64,000 bases of DNA from positions 10,606,276-10,670,275 of the forward strand of contig CM065693.1 of NCBI GenBank assembly GCA_017654935.2, in the 5' to 3' direction. Position numbers and translations under genes: made by a program. Below, piece after piece: positions 12,604 to 24,075 of the stretch; the first letter of the stretch is position 1, and each line of letters starts with the position of its first letter. Source of the DNA: Phymorhynchus buccinoides (lineage: Eukaryota; Mollusca; Gastropoda; Neogastropoda; Raphitomidae). The notes beneath the pieces are model-generated. The model did no database searches, had not been told where the DNA came from, and saw only the letters and a list, made by a program, of their open reading frames with translations.

Positions 12604-15600
12604 CACAACAACAACAACAACAACATACAGTATTTATACGGCGCTGAATCTTGATAGAAATCAAATCAAAGCGCACACACACGTTAGCATTCAAAGCGCA
12701 TTCAAACAAAAACGCAATACAACGCGAACACACACAGATAACATAAATGGAATATAGCAGAAACAGACCTAATGGCAAGAGAGAGAAGATAAAGAGAGAG
12801 GAGCTTTAATGACGGGGGAACAGGTGGGTTTTGAGGTTAGCTTTGAAAGCAGAGAGAGTCGGTCGCTGACGGAGGGAGAGCGGAAGTTTGTTCCAGGAGG
12901 TCGGTCCTGAGACAGCAAAAGAGCGCCGACCAACAGTTGAAAGCTTATACCTAGGGATCTGGAGAGAAAGAGGGTCAGAAACTGAACGTAAAGTGCGAGC
13001 TGGCGTATAGATGGAAATATTGTCACAGAGGTAAGATGGAGCAGCTTTATGAATAGATTTATAGCAAAGTGTGTTTAATTTATACTCAATTCTGTCTGCG
13101 ACAGGAAGCCAGTGCAAAGAACGCAGAAGAGGGCTAACATGATCGAACTTTTTCTTCCTAAGGACAAGACGAGCAGCTGTGTTTTGAATACGCTGGAGAC
13201 AAGATAGAGAAGAGACTGATAGGCCAGAAAGGAGAGCATTACAGTAGTCAATACGAGATAGGATGAGGGAAGTAACAAGCTTTGCTGTGGCTTCATCTGA
13301 GAGGTATTTACGAATATAGCCAATGCAACGAATTTGATAGTAGCAGGACTGACAGGTCTGAGTCAGGAAACTCTGCATGGAAAGAGTATTGTCCAAAGTG
13401 ACACCTAAGTTTTTGACTGAGTCTGAGAGGGGAATGATATTGTTACCCAGTTGGATTGACTCTATGGAAACAGAGGCTAGTTTGTTTTTTGTCCCTACAA
13501 GCATTGCTTCGGTTTTTTCACCATTTAATTGAAGTTTATTTTGAACCATCCAATTTTGAATATCAATATAGCAGTTGTTACTTTCTGTAAGAATGGAATC
13601 TAGATCTTCAGGGGTTGTACTGTTTTGGAGTTGTGAGTCATCTGCATAGAAGTGATGTTTCATGTTGTGCTGATCGATGACATTGGCAAGAGGTGACGTA
13701 TACAAAGTAAACAAGACAGGACCAAGCACAGACCCCTGGGGGACTCCACAAGAAAGCCTAACCTGTTCAGACTGACGACCATTGACCAGAACTGATTGAA
13801 AACGATCAGAAAGGTAAGAGGAAAACCAAGAAAGAGCAGGGCCCTTAATTCCAAAAGTATGTTCAAGACGAGACAGAAGAATGGAGTGGTCTATGGTATC
13901 AAAGGCAGCAGAGAGATCAAGAAGTGTCAAAAGAGAGATTTGACCAGCATCAGAAGCAAGTAAGAGGTCATTGACGATTTGAACAAGGGCTGTTTCTGTA
14001 CTGTGGTTGGTTCTATAGGCAGACTGATAAGGATGATGAAGATTGTTTGAGGATAGATGATCGTTAAGTTGTTTCAGGACAGTCTTCTCAAGGAGTTTGG
14101 AGAGAAAAGGGAGGTTAGATACAGGTCTGTAGTTTTTCAGATTATTAGGATCCAGATTGTTCTTCTTGAGAAGGGGCCTTACAAGAGCGGTTTTGAAAGC
14201 AGAAGGAAACACACCTGAAACTAAAGAAGAATTGATGATGTTGGTGATTGATGGCAGAAGGTGTTGATAGATTTGTGAGAAAAGAGAGGCTGGGATGGGG
14301 TCAAGATCACAGGATTTAAAATGCATTTCTTTCAAAGTAGAAAGAACTTCGGTCTCAGACACCGGCTTGAAAGAGAGAAGGGGGACACCAGTGAATGATG
14401 GGTCTGGAATAGTTGGTTGAAAAGGCATGGAGTCGATTTTTGATCGTAGATCGATAATCTTGGTGGAGAAGAAGGAGGAAAAGGTTTCTGGCAGTTTGTC
14501 AGGACTGATATTTGATGGCAGAGGACTTGATTTCTTGTTGCCTAGGAGATCAGACATGGTGGAGAACAGGACTTTTGTTGTGTTGGCTTCAAGAATTTTA
14601 GATGAAAAATAGCTTGTTTTTGCCTTGGCCAGAAGAAGAGTGAAGATGTTACGAAGAAACTGATATATCTGACGATGTATTTCTAGTTTTGAGGCCCGCC
14701 ACTGACGCTCAGCCTTACGACTAGTGCGTTTACTTACTCTAAGTTCAGGCGTGTACCAGGGAGCGCAGGGACGATCGGGCACAACACGAGTGGATGGGGG
14801 AGCGTGTTTATCAAGCAAGTTACTCATAGTAGAATTAAAAGTCGAGGCAGGGTCGTCGGAAATACTCACGTTAGAAAGGAGTTCTGTTGCCTCTGAACTA
14901 AAAGTATGAATATCTATAGACTTGAGATTACGGCGTGTGACCGTACGTTTATTTCTGGGAGTTTTGGAAAGATTAAGACTGGCGAGGACGGCAAAATGGT
15001 CAGAGGAAAGGATCTTAGACACTGACACTGATGAAACAAGTTGGTCGGAATCACGCGCGATTAGCCAGTCTATGATGTGGCCCTTGTTGTGTGTAGGCTC
15101 AGTTACAAGCTGAGAGAGGGAGTGGTTAGCAAGTGAGAGGCAGAGACGCTTTGTGTGAGAGGACTGTTGGTTGTCGAAGTGAAAATTAAAATCACCTAGC
15201 ACAATAAGAGGACTGCGGTTCAGAGAATAGGAGTCAAGGAGGGCTTCAAATTCGGGATGAAACATTGAATCGGTGAGATTGTTAGTTCTGCTAGGGGGAG
15301 GGCGATAGATACAGGAGAAGACAACAGATTGACCAGACATGCTAAGAACAACTTCTACAGCCTCGAAAGACAGATGGGGGAAGGGGAGGGTTGTGTTGAA
15401 GGAAAAGAATTTATCTAACACGTCCCTATACAGTACAGCGAGGCCCCCACCTAAAGAAGAACGGGGGAAGGATTTAATTTTGTAGCCAGGAGGAGTTAGC
15501 TGCTTTAGTTTAGGTTCATGTCCATTACTTTTGAGCCACGTTTCGGTTATAAAAACTAAATCAAAGTCATGCTCAAAAACATAGTCCGCAATATAGTCCG

Positions 15601-15860
15601 CTTTGTTCTCAGGGCAGACAGACTGGGCATTAAATACACATACACTAAAACTATCAGAGGATGGAATAGAGTTCAGTGACACAGATGATACGTCACACTG
15701 GTGGCTGGGTGCTGTAGGGGGAGGTGGAGACGGAGATCTGGGCGTTGAAGGCAGCAGTAGAGAAGCAAAGGGCTGGTTAGAAGACACATCACAGTCAGAG
15801 TCACAGTCGTTGGTCACGCAGTTGCACAACACACACGCACACGCATGCAGAGTGACAGAG

Positions 15861-15916
<56 letters not shown>
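12604..15916 (-). mobile_element. L2-type LINE, near full length
   Basis: Read on the - strand, the element enters from an (AC)n tract, carries one long ORF2 and ends in a 3' UTR with TTCAGCGCCGTATAAATACT followed by a (TTG)n tail (complement at 12605-12625). This GCGC-TATAAAT plus short tandem tail is the L2-clade form. No ORF1 is visible upstream. The coding frame has no stop, which points to a young insertion. Confidence 0.85.
12806..15916 (-). CDS. L2-type LINE ORF2: apurinic-like endonuclease and reverse transcriptase
   Basis: Makes the nick-and-copy enzyme for retrotransposition. About 1,036 codons without interruption. The first ~30 codons (CVCVCV) translate an AC microsatellite, so the true start is unknown and may be non-AUG or upstream. 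Endonuclease from about residue 90: NAQSV, ITETWL, CIYRPPPS, LGDFNFH and SDHFAVLA supply the expected Asn, Glu, Tyr, Asp/Asn and Asp-His residues. Reverse transcriptase follows: NYRPVSNLPFLSKLLEK, LLDLSAAFDTIDH (motif A Asp), CGVPQGSVLGPVLF and YADD (catalytic pair). The C-terminus, with LQRIQNTAARLV, HWLPVADRIEYK and SAFKANLKTHLF, is the standard L2/CR1-group end. All catalytic residues seen are intact. Confidence 0.93.

Positions 15917-15919
<3 letters not shown>
15861..15919. repeat. (AC)n microsatellite
   Basis: About 29 AC units at the 5' side of the L2 ORF2; it supplies the apparent Cys/Val N-terminus. Confidence 0.95.
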
Positions 15920-15920
<1 letters not shown>

Positions 15921-16811
15921 TATGACATACACACCACACACACTACACACATGCTGGTTATTATAGCCTAATTCTATTTGTTCTATGATATTCAACCAAC
16001 CACTTTATTGTCAACAGCAACAACAACAAATTAAATATAAAAACAAGGGCGTCGCCGAGCGGCAGACATGTCCGTCACCAGCAATGCCACGCACTTGCGA
16101 CACCCCGTAGAGTGTCACATCCTGACACAAAATTGGAAGGGATTCTGTCTTCTAGTTCACGAGATACAGCTTGAAGAAGAAACATATAGCGCAAAGAAGG
16201 AAATTTCGGTTTTCAAGGTCACACTTCAAGGTCAAGGTCAGCATGGTGATAATTTATGCTCGGATGTTTTCTTCTCTAGGGTATACAGTACCACACACAA
16301 TCTGAAGCGCTTCTGTCAATGTGGACAATATGGCTTAAAACCCAATGTGTGTTTTTTCAAGGCCTACTGATCGCCCGGTCCGTGACCTTGACCTTGCTCG
16401 GTATGCCACCATCAGAACGGGCATAAGCCAAAGTACCTTCATGCCAAATTTGAAGACTCTAACACTAACGGTGTGGGAGTTATGGCCCCTGAAAGATGTT
16501 CGGTTTTCAAGGTCGTACGTCAAGGTACCGATCTCTTCCTATTAAGGAGGCACACCTTCACACAAAATTTGACGCGATTCGGTCCAGCGGTTCGGGAGAT
16601 ATCCTTGGGACAGACAGAAAAAAACACAGAAAAAAACACAACAAACAAACAGACAAACCAGACGATCGCAATAGTCCGTCTTGGTGACGGACTAAAAACC
16701 TTCATGACAGTTTAACAATTCTAACGAACAGAAGCAACAACAACAAGTGCAACGCCGAGCGGCTACAAAGTCCCCTCGCAGCATCGCCGAGCTACTCCGA
16801 AATCGGAATGT

Positions 16812-17006
16812 GTGGAAACACATCAAACAGGCCTCCTCTTGGGGGGCACACAATGGGCGGCTGGGTGGGGCCTTCGGCATTAATTTCTTTGAAACACATC
16901 AAACAGGTCTCCTCTGGGGGGGTGGGGTGGGCACACAATGGGATTGGGAAGCTGGGTGGGGCCTTCAGCATTTCTTTGAAACACATCAAACAGGCCTCCT
17001 GGGAGG

Positions 17007-17010
<4 letters not shown>
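16812..17010 (+). repeat. Short tandem repeat of about 90 bases
   Basis: Three units start with GAAACACATCAAACAGG (16813, 16890 and 16978). The first two continue with CACACAATGGG and GCTGGGTGGGGCCTTC; the third is cut short by poly-G. Confidence 0.8.
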
Positions 17011-17230
<220 letters not shown>

Positions 17231-17515
17231 TCAACCACAGAGCTACAAAGCTGTTTCATGGCGCATGTGTGTTCGGACCCGTGATTTGAGCGCGCGAGAT
17301 CATGCGCACACGAGCGCACATAAAAATTCATGACAACTGTTATTATAGACCATTCATCAAGAAATGTTGTGAAAAAAACTGCATTGAAATACATGCAAAA
17401 CTTCGCGAGATATTAGCGATTATGTGTTTTGGGGTTTGAACCCCGTAACTGGCGCGACCTTGACCTTAATGTAAAACTAAATACATCAGTGGATAGCTTG
17501 CATCTTGGCAAACTA

Positions 17516-19148
17516 CACTACTCACAAAAAGTTAAGGATCACTATGAGAAAACAGGTGCGCAATAAACTCCGTTCGCTCCTGTTATTTTTTTCTCAGTCA
17601 AGCCAAATTGTTATGAATTCTTGTTCAGCTGTAAGTGGGCGATGTTGTGTTAGTGGAAACATTGCACGTGATTCTCTATTACTGAGCTTGGCAGCAAAAG
17701 AAAAAGCGGAAACTTGCGAAAAAGGACCTTGTTTTGGATCGTTCTGCATGAACACATTGCACAAGCCAGATGGAAAAACCATTATGCACGTGCAAGCACT
17801 GCTGTTTATGTGTGAGATGCTGTCTCTTGCTTGGCTTTATAAGAAGACATACCACCAGTATTAGGCCTGATTTGACAATGCCTCCACGACGAAAATTGAG
17901 CGAGTTGGATAGGGGACGAGCTGTTGCATGGTTCCAAGATGGTGTTCCCAAGCGAGAAGTGGCCAGGCGACTTCAGGTGTCCATCTCGGTCATTGTCAGA
18001 CTGATTCAACGCTTCACAGCCACTGGGAGGGTCCATGAAAGACGCAGATCTGGTCGACCGAAGAAGACAACTCCACGTGAAGATCGTCTCATTGAACGAC
18101 AAGCCCTGCAGACAAGAACAGCCTCTTCCAGCATCATTCGAAGGCAGCTGAGGGTGGCTACTAACATCAACATCAGCCAGCAGACCATACGGAACCGCCT
18201 TCATGGGTTTAACCTCCGTTCTCGTCGCCCAGCTGTACGGCCACGCTTAACTCCAGCCCATAGGGCAGCACGCCGCGCCTTCTGCAGACGTCACGTGAGG
18301 TGGACACGTCAGCAATGGTCCCAGGTCCTGTTCAGTGATGAATCACGCTTCACCCTGAACCACAACGACGGCCGACTGAGGGTCTGGAGGCGCCCAGGGG
18401 AACGCTTTATTGACGCCACTGTCCAAGAAAAGGTGGCCTTTGGTGGAGGTTCTGTAATGGTCTGGGGGGCCTTCAGCCTTCACCACAGAACACCCTTGTA
18501 TCATGTACAGGGTAACCTGACTGGCCTCCGATACCGGGATGAGATCCTTCGATCGCTGGCTGTGCCTACACTGCAGCAGATGGGACCGCCGGCTGTCTAC
18601 CAGGATGACAACGCTCGCCCCCACAGGGCAAGGGTGGTCAACGACTTCCTGCAGCAGTCTGGAGTCAACAGAATGGAGTGGCCAGCATGCAGTCCCGACC
18701 TCAACCCGATTGAGAACCTCTGGGATGAGCTGGATCGCAAAGTGAGGAGCAACCACCCCCCTCCCAGGGATGCCCAGCACCTCTACCAGATGCTGCAGGC
18801 TGAGTGGCAGGCGCTTCCACAGAGGATCTTCACCACCCTGGTCAACTCCATGAGGACTCGCTGCGTCGAGTGCCAGAACAGCCATGGCGGATACACGCAT
18901 TACTGAACTTTTGGGAGCATCAGAATGCCCTGTCTTGTGATTTCAATGACTTTGGGAAATCAAATTTCGATACGTACCCACTTTGATCAAATGTACAGAC
19001 CAAACGATTGCTCGAAATTGAAGGCAATTGTGTATCGTTATCACTAAAGCATTGAATTAAATGTTGGCCAAAATTCAACGCATTGGCTTTCTTATTTGGA
19101 AAGTTATGAATTAGTTTGCAAGTGATCCTTAACTTTTTGTGGATAGCT
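17516..19148 (+). mobile_element. Complete Tc1-type DNA transposon
   Basis: Flanked by TA at 17514-17515 and 19149-19150. The inverted ends share CACAAAAAGTTAAGGATCAC about 7 bases in from each terminus; the outermost bases are less well matched. At 1,633 bp with a single intact transposase gene it has the normal size of an autonomous Tc1 element. It is inserted in the TCAAGGTCA-rich repeat family. Confidence 0.9.
17878..18906 (+). CDS. Tc1 transposase, DD34E, intact
   Basis: 342-residue enzyme that cuts and pastes the surrounding element in the nucleus. The ATG at 17878 gives MPPRRKLSELDRGRAVAWFQ and fits the family; the frame is open further upstream without homology. An N-terminal paired-type helix-turn-helix (about 10-110) includes KREVARRLQVSISVIVRLI and a GRP linker (SGRPKKTT). 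Catalytic domain: LFSDESRF (first Asp), YQDDNARPH (second Asp) and SPDLNPIENLWDELD (Glu); 34 residues separate the second Asp from the Glu, so DD34E. A glycine-rich box (FGGGSVMVWGAF) is present. No stops or frameshifts, so it may be active or recently so. Confidence 0.95.
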   Translation: MPPRRKLSELDRGRAVAWFQDGVPKREVARRLQVSISVIVRLIQRFTATGRVHERRRSGRPKKTTPREDRLIERQALQTRTASSSIIRRQLRVATNINISQQTIRNRLHGFNLRSRRPAVRPRLTPAHRAARRAFCRRHVRWTRQQWSQVLFSDESRFTLNHNDGRLRVWRRPGERFIDATVQEKVAFGGGSVMVWGAFSLHHRTPLYHVQGNLTGLRYRDEILRSLAVPTLQQMGPPAVYQDDNARPHRARVVNDFLQQSGVNRMEWPACSPDLNPIENLWDELDRKVRSNHPPPRDAQHLYQMLQAEWQALPQRIFTTLVNSMRTRCVECQNSHGGYTHY

Positions 19149-19150
19149 TA

Positions 19151-19300
19151 GTATACCAAATTGGATGATGATAGACTGAATAGTTTTTTTTAGAAAAACG
19201 GACGAACAGCCGGACGGACGGACGGACGGAGGCACGCCAGACGGATCAGACAGAAACAATAGTCCCCGAACCTTCGGCTCGGGGACTCAAAATGTGTAAC
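19151..19300 (+). repeat. Dispersed repeat family, right part with terminal hairpin
   Basis: Continuation of the family interrupted by the Tc1 insertion. It has (GGAC)n-like ACGGACGGACGG and then a strong hairpin AGTCCCCGA-ACCTTCGGC-TCGGGGACT (19262-19288) near its end, comparable with the hairpin at 16674. Confidence 0.5.
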
Positions 19301-19362
19301 TTGAACAGTTAGTTTCCCTTTCATCTCAAGCCTTTTCACACAAATACAAAAAGAAAGGTGTT

Positions 19363-19445
19363 AAATTACATGGATAATATAAATAATAATAATAATACTG
19401 AACATATTGCAGGGAGCTCAAAGCGCTTTACATAGACAATAAAAC
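19363..19445 (-). mobile_element. L2-like LINE 3' tail fragment
   Basis: The complement reads GTAAAGCGCTTTGAGCTCC, then an ATT repeat (TATTATTATTATTATT). It is a short 3' remnant of an L2-clade LINE with no coding part. Confidence 0.5.
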
Positions 19446-19654
19446 ACAAATAAGTCATTATACACATAAGAATCACTACAATCAAATCAAATATACATAA
19501 AATAATATTATTTAAGCAAAGCCCTGTTCGTAACCACAAAATTATATTATAAGAAAAGAAACAAAATTGCAAAGGAAATCAAAGTTCATGAGCTACGTTA
19601 TTGCGCAAACACACACACTAATAGAGAAGTTTGAATAAAAGTAAAAGTAGAAGA

Positions 19655-19889
19655 TTGTGCTGGTTTAGTTTTTGTCCCAATGGGGGGGGGGTGGGGGGGG
19701 TGGACAGACAGTGTATGAGCATGGTACATAGAGAGATATCTTTCGAATTATGGAATTCTCGTCAGTATGTATATCTGCTAACAAACACTATCTTGTGGAT
19801 CAACCCCAACAGGAAGACATTTCTAATAAAAGAATGGTGTCTTCTCTGCACTAGGCCGAAAAGTCCACAATTTAAGCAAACCAGCACAA
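19655..19889. mobile_element. Small element with TTGTGCTGGTTT ends
   Basis: 12-base inverted ends TTGTGCTGGTTT and AAACCAGCACAA, 235 bp. The flanks show no clear duplication and no second copy was found, so this is tentative. Confidence 0.4.
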
Positions 19890-20577
19890 GGTGAAAAGAA
19901 AAATGAAGAACATTTTGGGCAAAATAAATAAGTTATTAAAATGCGGAAATTGCGATTTGAAAAATGTAATACATGTGGGTAGAAAGAGCCGACCACTGAG
20001 GTGATCCTCTAATTAAAGGGATGCAAGTAAACCTAGTAGTGTAGCTACTCCCCGCCGTATAAATACTGTGTTGTCGTTGTAGGGGAAATACAACTTTGCA
20101 ACATTTCCTTGATAATGGCAGGTAAATAAAACAACAGCAGAAACCCAGACACAAAATGAATGATGCATCCTTCAAGATTGGTCGATCGATCGGTTGTGTT
20201 GATTGATCGATTGATTGGCTGAGGACGCACCAATCATTAAAAACTCAATTTTTCGATTAACGCACGTCACAGTTGATTGACTTAACGGAAATTAACGGTC
20301 CATTGGCTTTCTCCCGCTCCCCCACCCCCAAATCAGTGCAACGCATCTTCTTCTTTCCGATTGGCAGGCGTGAATGATTTATCCTCTGGTACTTCTCACG
20401 TATAGCAAGAATTCTGCTGAGTGCCGGTTGGTTGGTTGCATGATTGTATCTCGTGTGTGTGTGTGTGTGAAAGAGAGAGACAAAGAAAGACAGAGAGAGA
20501 GAAGGAAATGAGGGAGACAGAGAAAGACAGGAGAGGAAGACACAGAGAAAAAGAGAGCCAGTCTGTGCTAGACTCCA
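19890..20577. other. Unassigned sequence with GA-rich end
   Basis: No gene recognised. 20455-20555 is TG and GA/GACAGA simple sequence just before the Penelope-like element. Confidence 0.4.
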
Positions 20578-21709
20578 TGGCAGGTGGACATAGAAATGTG
20601 GCGGAGATTCATCGACGACATTATCCTGCTCTGGATGCATGGAGAAGAAAACCTTCGATTCGTGGACTGGCTGAACAACCAGCATAGAACCATCAAGTTC
20701 ACGTGCACGTACGGCCGAAAGGACGTCCCATTTCTGGATGTAAATATCAGCCTCTCTGAAGGTGGCTTCTTAACTGATCTCCACAGAAAACCCACAGACG
20801 CCAATACCTTCCTACCCTTCCACTCATGTCACCCCAGACATTGTGTCCGAGGTATCCCCTATGGGCAGTTCCTGAGGTTACGGAGAATTTGCTCAGAGGA
20901 AGAAACCTTCTGCAGAAGATCAGCTGAAGTGATGGAAAGGCTGAGGAGGCGGGGATACCCGAATGCTCTCCTGCAGGATGCCTTGACTCGTGCCTCCAGA
21001 ACCACGCGTGATGTAGCCCTGCAGTACAAACAGCAAACTCAAAAGCGGGTACCCTTTGTGGTGACCCACAATCCCTCCCATCCCCCTCTTGCCCGCTGGC
21101 TGAAGACCCAGATGACCACCCTGCACAGCAGCAGATGGATGAAAAAGGCCATGCCCCATCCCCCAATCGTTGGAGAGCGCGTTGCAAACAACCTGCGGAA
21201 AATGTTGATGCCCTCACGTCCCCCTTCTTCCACAGCAAGTCAGGAGCCCTTGGGATGCCACCGCTGCAAGGCCAAGAGGTGTGTTCTATGTCACACTCAC
21301 CTCGTGGAAACCATGACTTTTGCCAGCATGAGAACTGGACAGACATTCTCCATCAGAGACAACCTAGGCTGCAGAAGTTCCAATGTAGTGTATCTGATTG
21401 ACTGCGCCCAGTGCAAGGAAGTTCAATACGTAGGAGAAACTGGTCAATTGGTACAACGCCGGTTCCACGCTCACCGTTCCTGCATTAAGAACAGCGGCAG
21501 CACTGGAACTGCCAGCAGCCAGGCGTGTGGAGACACTGGTCGCCAAGCATTTCTCCAAGGCTGACCACAGTGTGGAGGACCTGAGGGTCACGGTCATAGA
21601 GAAAATCAAGGAGGGGACCACAGCAGTTATAGTCCGCCGTCAACGTGAAAGATTCTGGAGGTATAAACTGAGGACAAATTACCCAGATGGCCTCAATGTT
21701 TTGGATTAG
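20578..21709 (+). pseudogene. Penelope-like retroelement: RT C-terminal half plus GIY-YIG endonuclease, frameshifted
   Basis: Penelope-like elements copy themselves with a telomerase-related reverse transcriptase and usually a GIY-YIG nuclease. The frame opens in the RT at MWRRFIDDIILLW (IDD catalytic pair). VPFLDVNISL and TDLHRKPTDANTFL follow, both conserved in this class, then a basic linker. A CxxC-type cluster (CHRCKAKRCVLC) precedes the nuclease: VVYLIDCAQCKEVQYVGETGQLVQRRFHAHRS has the GIY-YIG-like YLI...YVG pair and the following Arg/His. A frameshift near 21525 breaks it; VAKHFSKADHSVEDLRV and the rest continue in another frame to a stop at 21707-21709. The N-terminal RT blocks are missing, so it is a 5'-truncated, inactive copy. 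Confidence 0.88.
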
Positions 21710-23072
21710 TCCTGAAAAGCTACCCACTTGCCCCTAACATTCCTTCTCTCTCCCATCAACTCCCTTCCTTAACGTGTATGCGAACCAGTACCAGTGTCTA
21801 GTGGAAATGTACCAAAGGCGCATCCCCACTCTCCTAGGCTTCAACATAACCCCTACCCCCCTCACACTGCTTTCAGTGAATACACCTCTTCCCTTCTTCC
21901 CCAAACTACAACCCGTGAACAGTTTTAATCAACTGTTTTTACAGTCTGAGTGATCTATGCTCAAAATTCACAATTTGTTTTATTTGAAAGTCCTGTTTAT
22001 CGTCAGTCTTGTCTTTAGCACCGAGATGAAAACTGCATAGTTGAAAATTTGTGCTTTTTTAAAAGGTATGTAAGCATGTGTTAACGTAGCAGATTTAACT
22101 TTGTATGTGCGTGTGTGCGCGCTGCATGTGTGTGCGTGCGTGCATGCGCGTATACACATGTGGAGGTGTGCTTTGGGGTGAAGGAGTGGGGTGTGATATA
22201 GATACACGAGAATGAGTGTGTGTTGTTGTTTTTTGTGTGTGGGGGGGGTGGGGGGGCATATTAATACATGAGTGGGTAGGAGTGTGTGTGATTGTGTGTG
22301 TGTGTCTGTGTGATTCGTCAACGATGCAATATTTTCTGCCATTTTTTAAGTTGTGTTTTTGAAAAAGACATTAAAGTCGAAAATTTGTGCTTTTTTAAAA
22401 GGGTGTCCGGTGTTTCACTATACAAGACAGAGAGAGAAACACAGAGAAAGTGAGTATGTGAGAATGAGACTTCAAGAGAGAGTGGAAGAAAAACACAGAG
22501 AGAGAGAGAGAGAGAGGGGACGAAGCACAGAGAAAGTCTTTGTGAGAGAAATGAGAGACTCCTTGAGAGAGAAAGTGGAAGAAACACGGAGAGACAGAGA
22601 CAGAGAGATAGACAGATAAATGAAGACACAGAGAGAAAGAGAGGTTGATAATGATTTCAGTAATAATTCACACCTTCCCATTCAGACACCATAGGCACAG
22701 GACTATGCATTTTGTATTTTGCCTTTACTTTTATTTTTCAATTAATATTTAACAACCAAAACCCAACAAGCTTCAGGAAATTTGGGGGAATGAAAATGAG
22801 ATACTCTAATCACAGCCAGAAGAGTTTCGCTGTAAGCATCATGGGGATTATAAACATTATAGTTTTGATCATGTATTATAACAATGTTTGTTAATGACAT
22901 TACATTGGAATACAACTTTCAGATGCGCATTTCACTCTTCTTGCCCCACTCCGGAACACATTCGCCCAGTACATCACACTTCACTCCCACCAAATGCAAA
23001 GACATTCACTGCCAATTGCCCCGTCAGTGCGTTTCTCTACTTTTAGAGCTTATGTCAGCGATTTGTTTCCCG
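21710..23072. other. Unassigned sequence with simple repeats
   Basis: 21720-21960 may be the 3' UTR of the Penelope-like element. TG-rich patches (22095-22150, 22260-22310) and GA-rich DNA (22430-22650) follow. The phrase TTTGTGCTTTTTTAAAAGG occurs twice (22048 and 22384). I see no gene. Confidence 0.4.
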
Positions 23073-23076
23073 TTAA

Positions 23077-23316
23077 CCCTTTCACCGCCAGCCATCTATG
23101 AGCCAAAAATGTCCAGTAAAGCTACTTGGGTACAGAAAAGATTTTGTCCGCAATACGGTTGGATTTTTCCGCGATACATTTCAGAATGGGGTCAATCCTT
23201 ACTGCCTAAATTCAGGAACACAAAATCATTGAATAACAGACCCTGATTTCAAGAGCTTTTATGACATGGTTGTTAAGTCATTGTGGTGCAAAAATGCGAC
23301 ATTGGCAGTGAAAGGG
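23077..23316. mobile_element. piggyBac-type MITE, copy 2
   Basis: TTAA at 23073-23076 and 23317-23320. Ends CCCTTTCACCGCCA and TGGCAGTGAAAGGG. The inside is similar to copy 1, including AATAACAGACCCTG and TTGTGGTG. Its right TTAA is shared with the next element. Confidence 0.9.
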
Positions 23317-23320
23317 TTAA

Positions 23321-23951
23321 CCTTTACCGGACTTCTGGGGTCGCCCACGACCCCTTGACACACAAAACATGTTATATCTCTAAAACTATTTAAGCAATCT
23401 TCATGAAATTTCATGACTGTCAAAAACGTAAATGGTTTAAAGTGTGCTAAAAATGTCAATGTGCATAAAATATTAACGACGTAATAGGACGCGTAATTTT
23501 GATATACCTGTCTGGATGACGGGGGTCTCCTACGACCCCTACTTTAAAGAGCACTGCAGTGCATTGAATAGGGGTCGTGGGAGACCCCCGCCATCCGGAC
23601 AGGGATAAACACATGGTGACTCATTGACAAGTAGGGGTCGTGGGAGACCCCCGCCATCCGGACAGGGATAAACACATGGTGACTCATTGACAAGTAGGGG
23701 TCGTGGGAGACCCCCGCCATCCGGACAGGGATAAACACATGGTGACTCATTGACAAGTAGGGGTCGTGGGAGACCCCCGCCATCCGGACAGGGATAAACA
23801 CATGGTGACTCATCGACAAGTAGGGGTCGTGGGAGACCCCCGCCATCCGGACAGGGATAAACACCTAGGAATTCGCTCTTTGCTGAGTAGGGGGTCGTGG
23901 AAGTCCCCCGCCATCGTGTCTGTGTAGTCAAAAGCATGATCTGGTAAAGGT
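23321..23951. mobile_element. MITE-like element with CCTTTACC ends carrying a 63-bp minisatellite
   Basis: Left end CCTTTACCGGA directly follows the TTAA at 23317. Right end TCTGGTAAAGG is followed by TTTAA (one extra T). Inside is a tandem array of about five 63-bp units (23559-23882) whose core GGGGTCGTGGGAGACCCC is itself palindromic. A related inverted core (GGGGTCTCCTACGACCCC) lies at 23523-23540. Because 63 is divisible by 3, the - strand stays open (21-residue period), but this is a repeat effect. Confidence 0.65.
23559..23882. repeat. 63-bp minisatellite
   Basis: About five units, each with TAGGGGTCGTGGGAGACCCC, CGCCATCCGGACAGGGATAA and ACACATGGTGACTCATTGAC; copies are near identical until the last, diverged one. 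Period 63 from the spacing of GTAGGGG at 23631 and 23694. Confidence 0.95.
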
Positions 23952-24075
23952 TTAAGTAATGCATGCGCAGTCAGGAAAAAAAAAATTGGTTACTCCCCTC
24001 TTGTCAGTTGAGATGCAACGGACAACCAAGAATGTCAAAAAATATATGGCGCTAGAAGAGTTAATAAATATAATA

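Noticed and set aside
17770..17877. An upstream start for the Tc1 transposase
   Set aside because: The extra 36 residues do not resemble the family; MPPRRKL at 17878 fits the normal length and HTH position.
18343..18900. Antisense 185-residue frame over the transposase
   Set aside because: Shadow of the intact + strand Tc1 transposase; no homology of its own.
23539..23964. A 141-residue protein with 21-residue repeats
   Set aside because: Follows from a 63-bp repeat; the same DNA is open in two phases and lies inside a MITE-like element.
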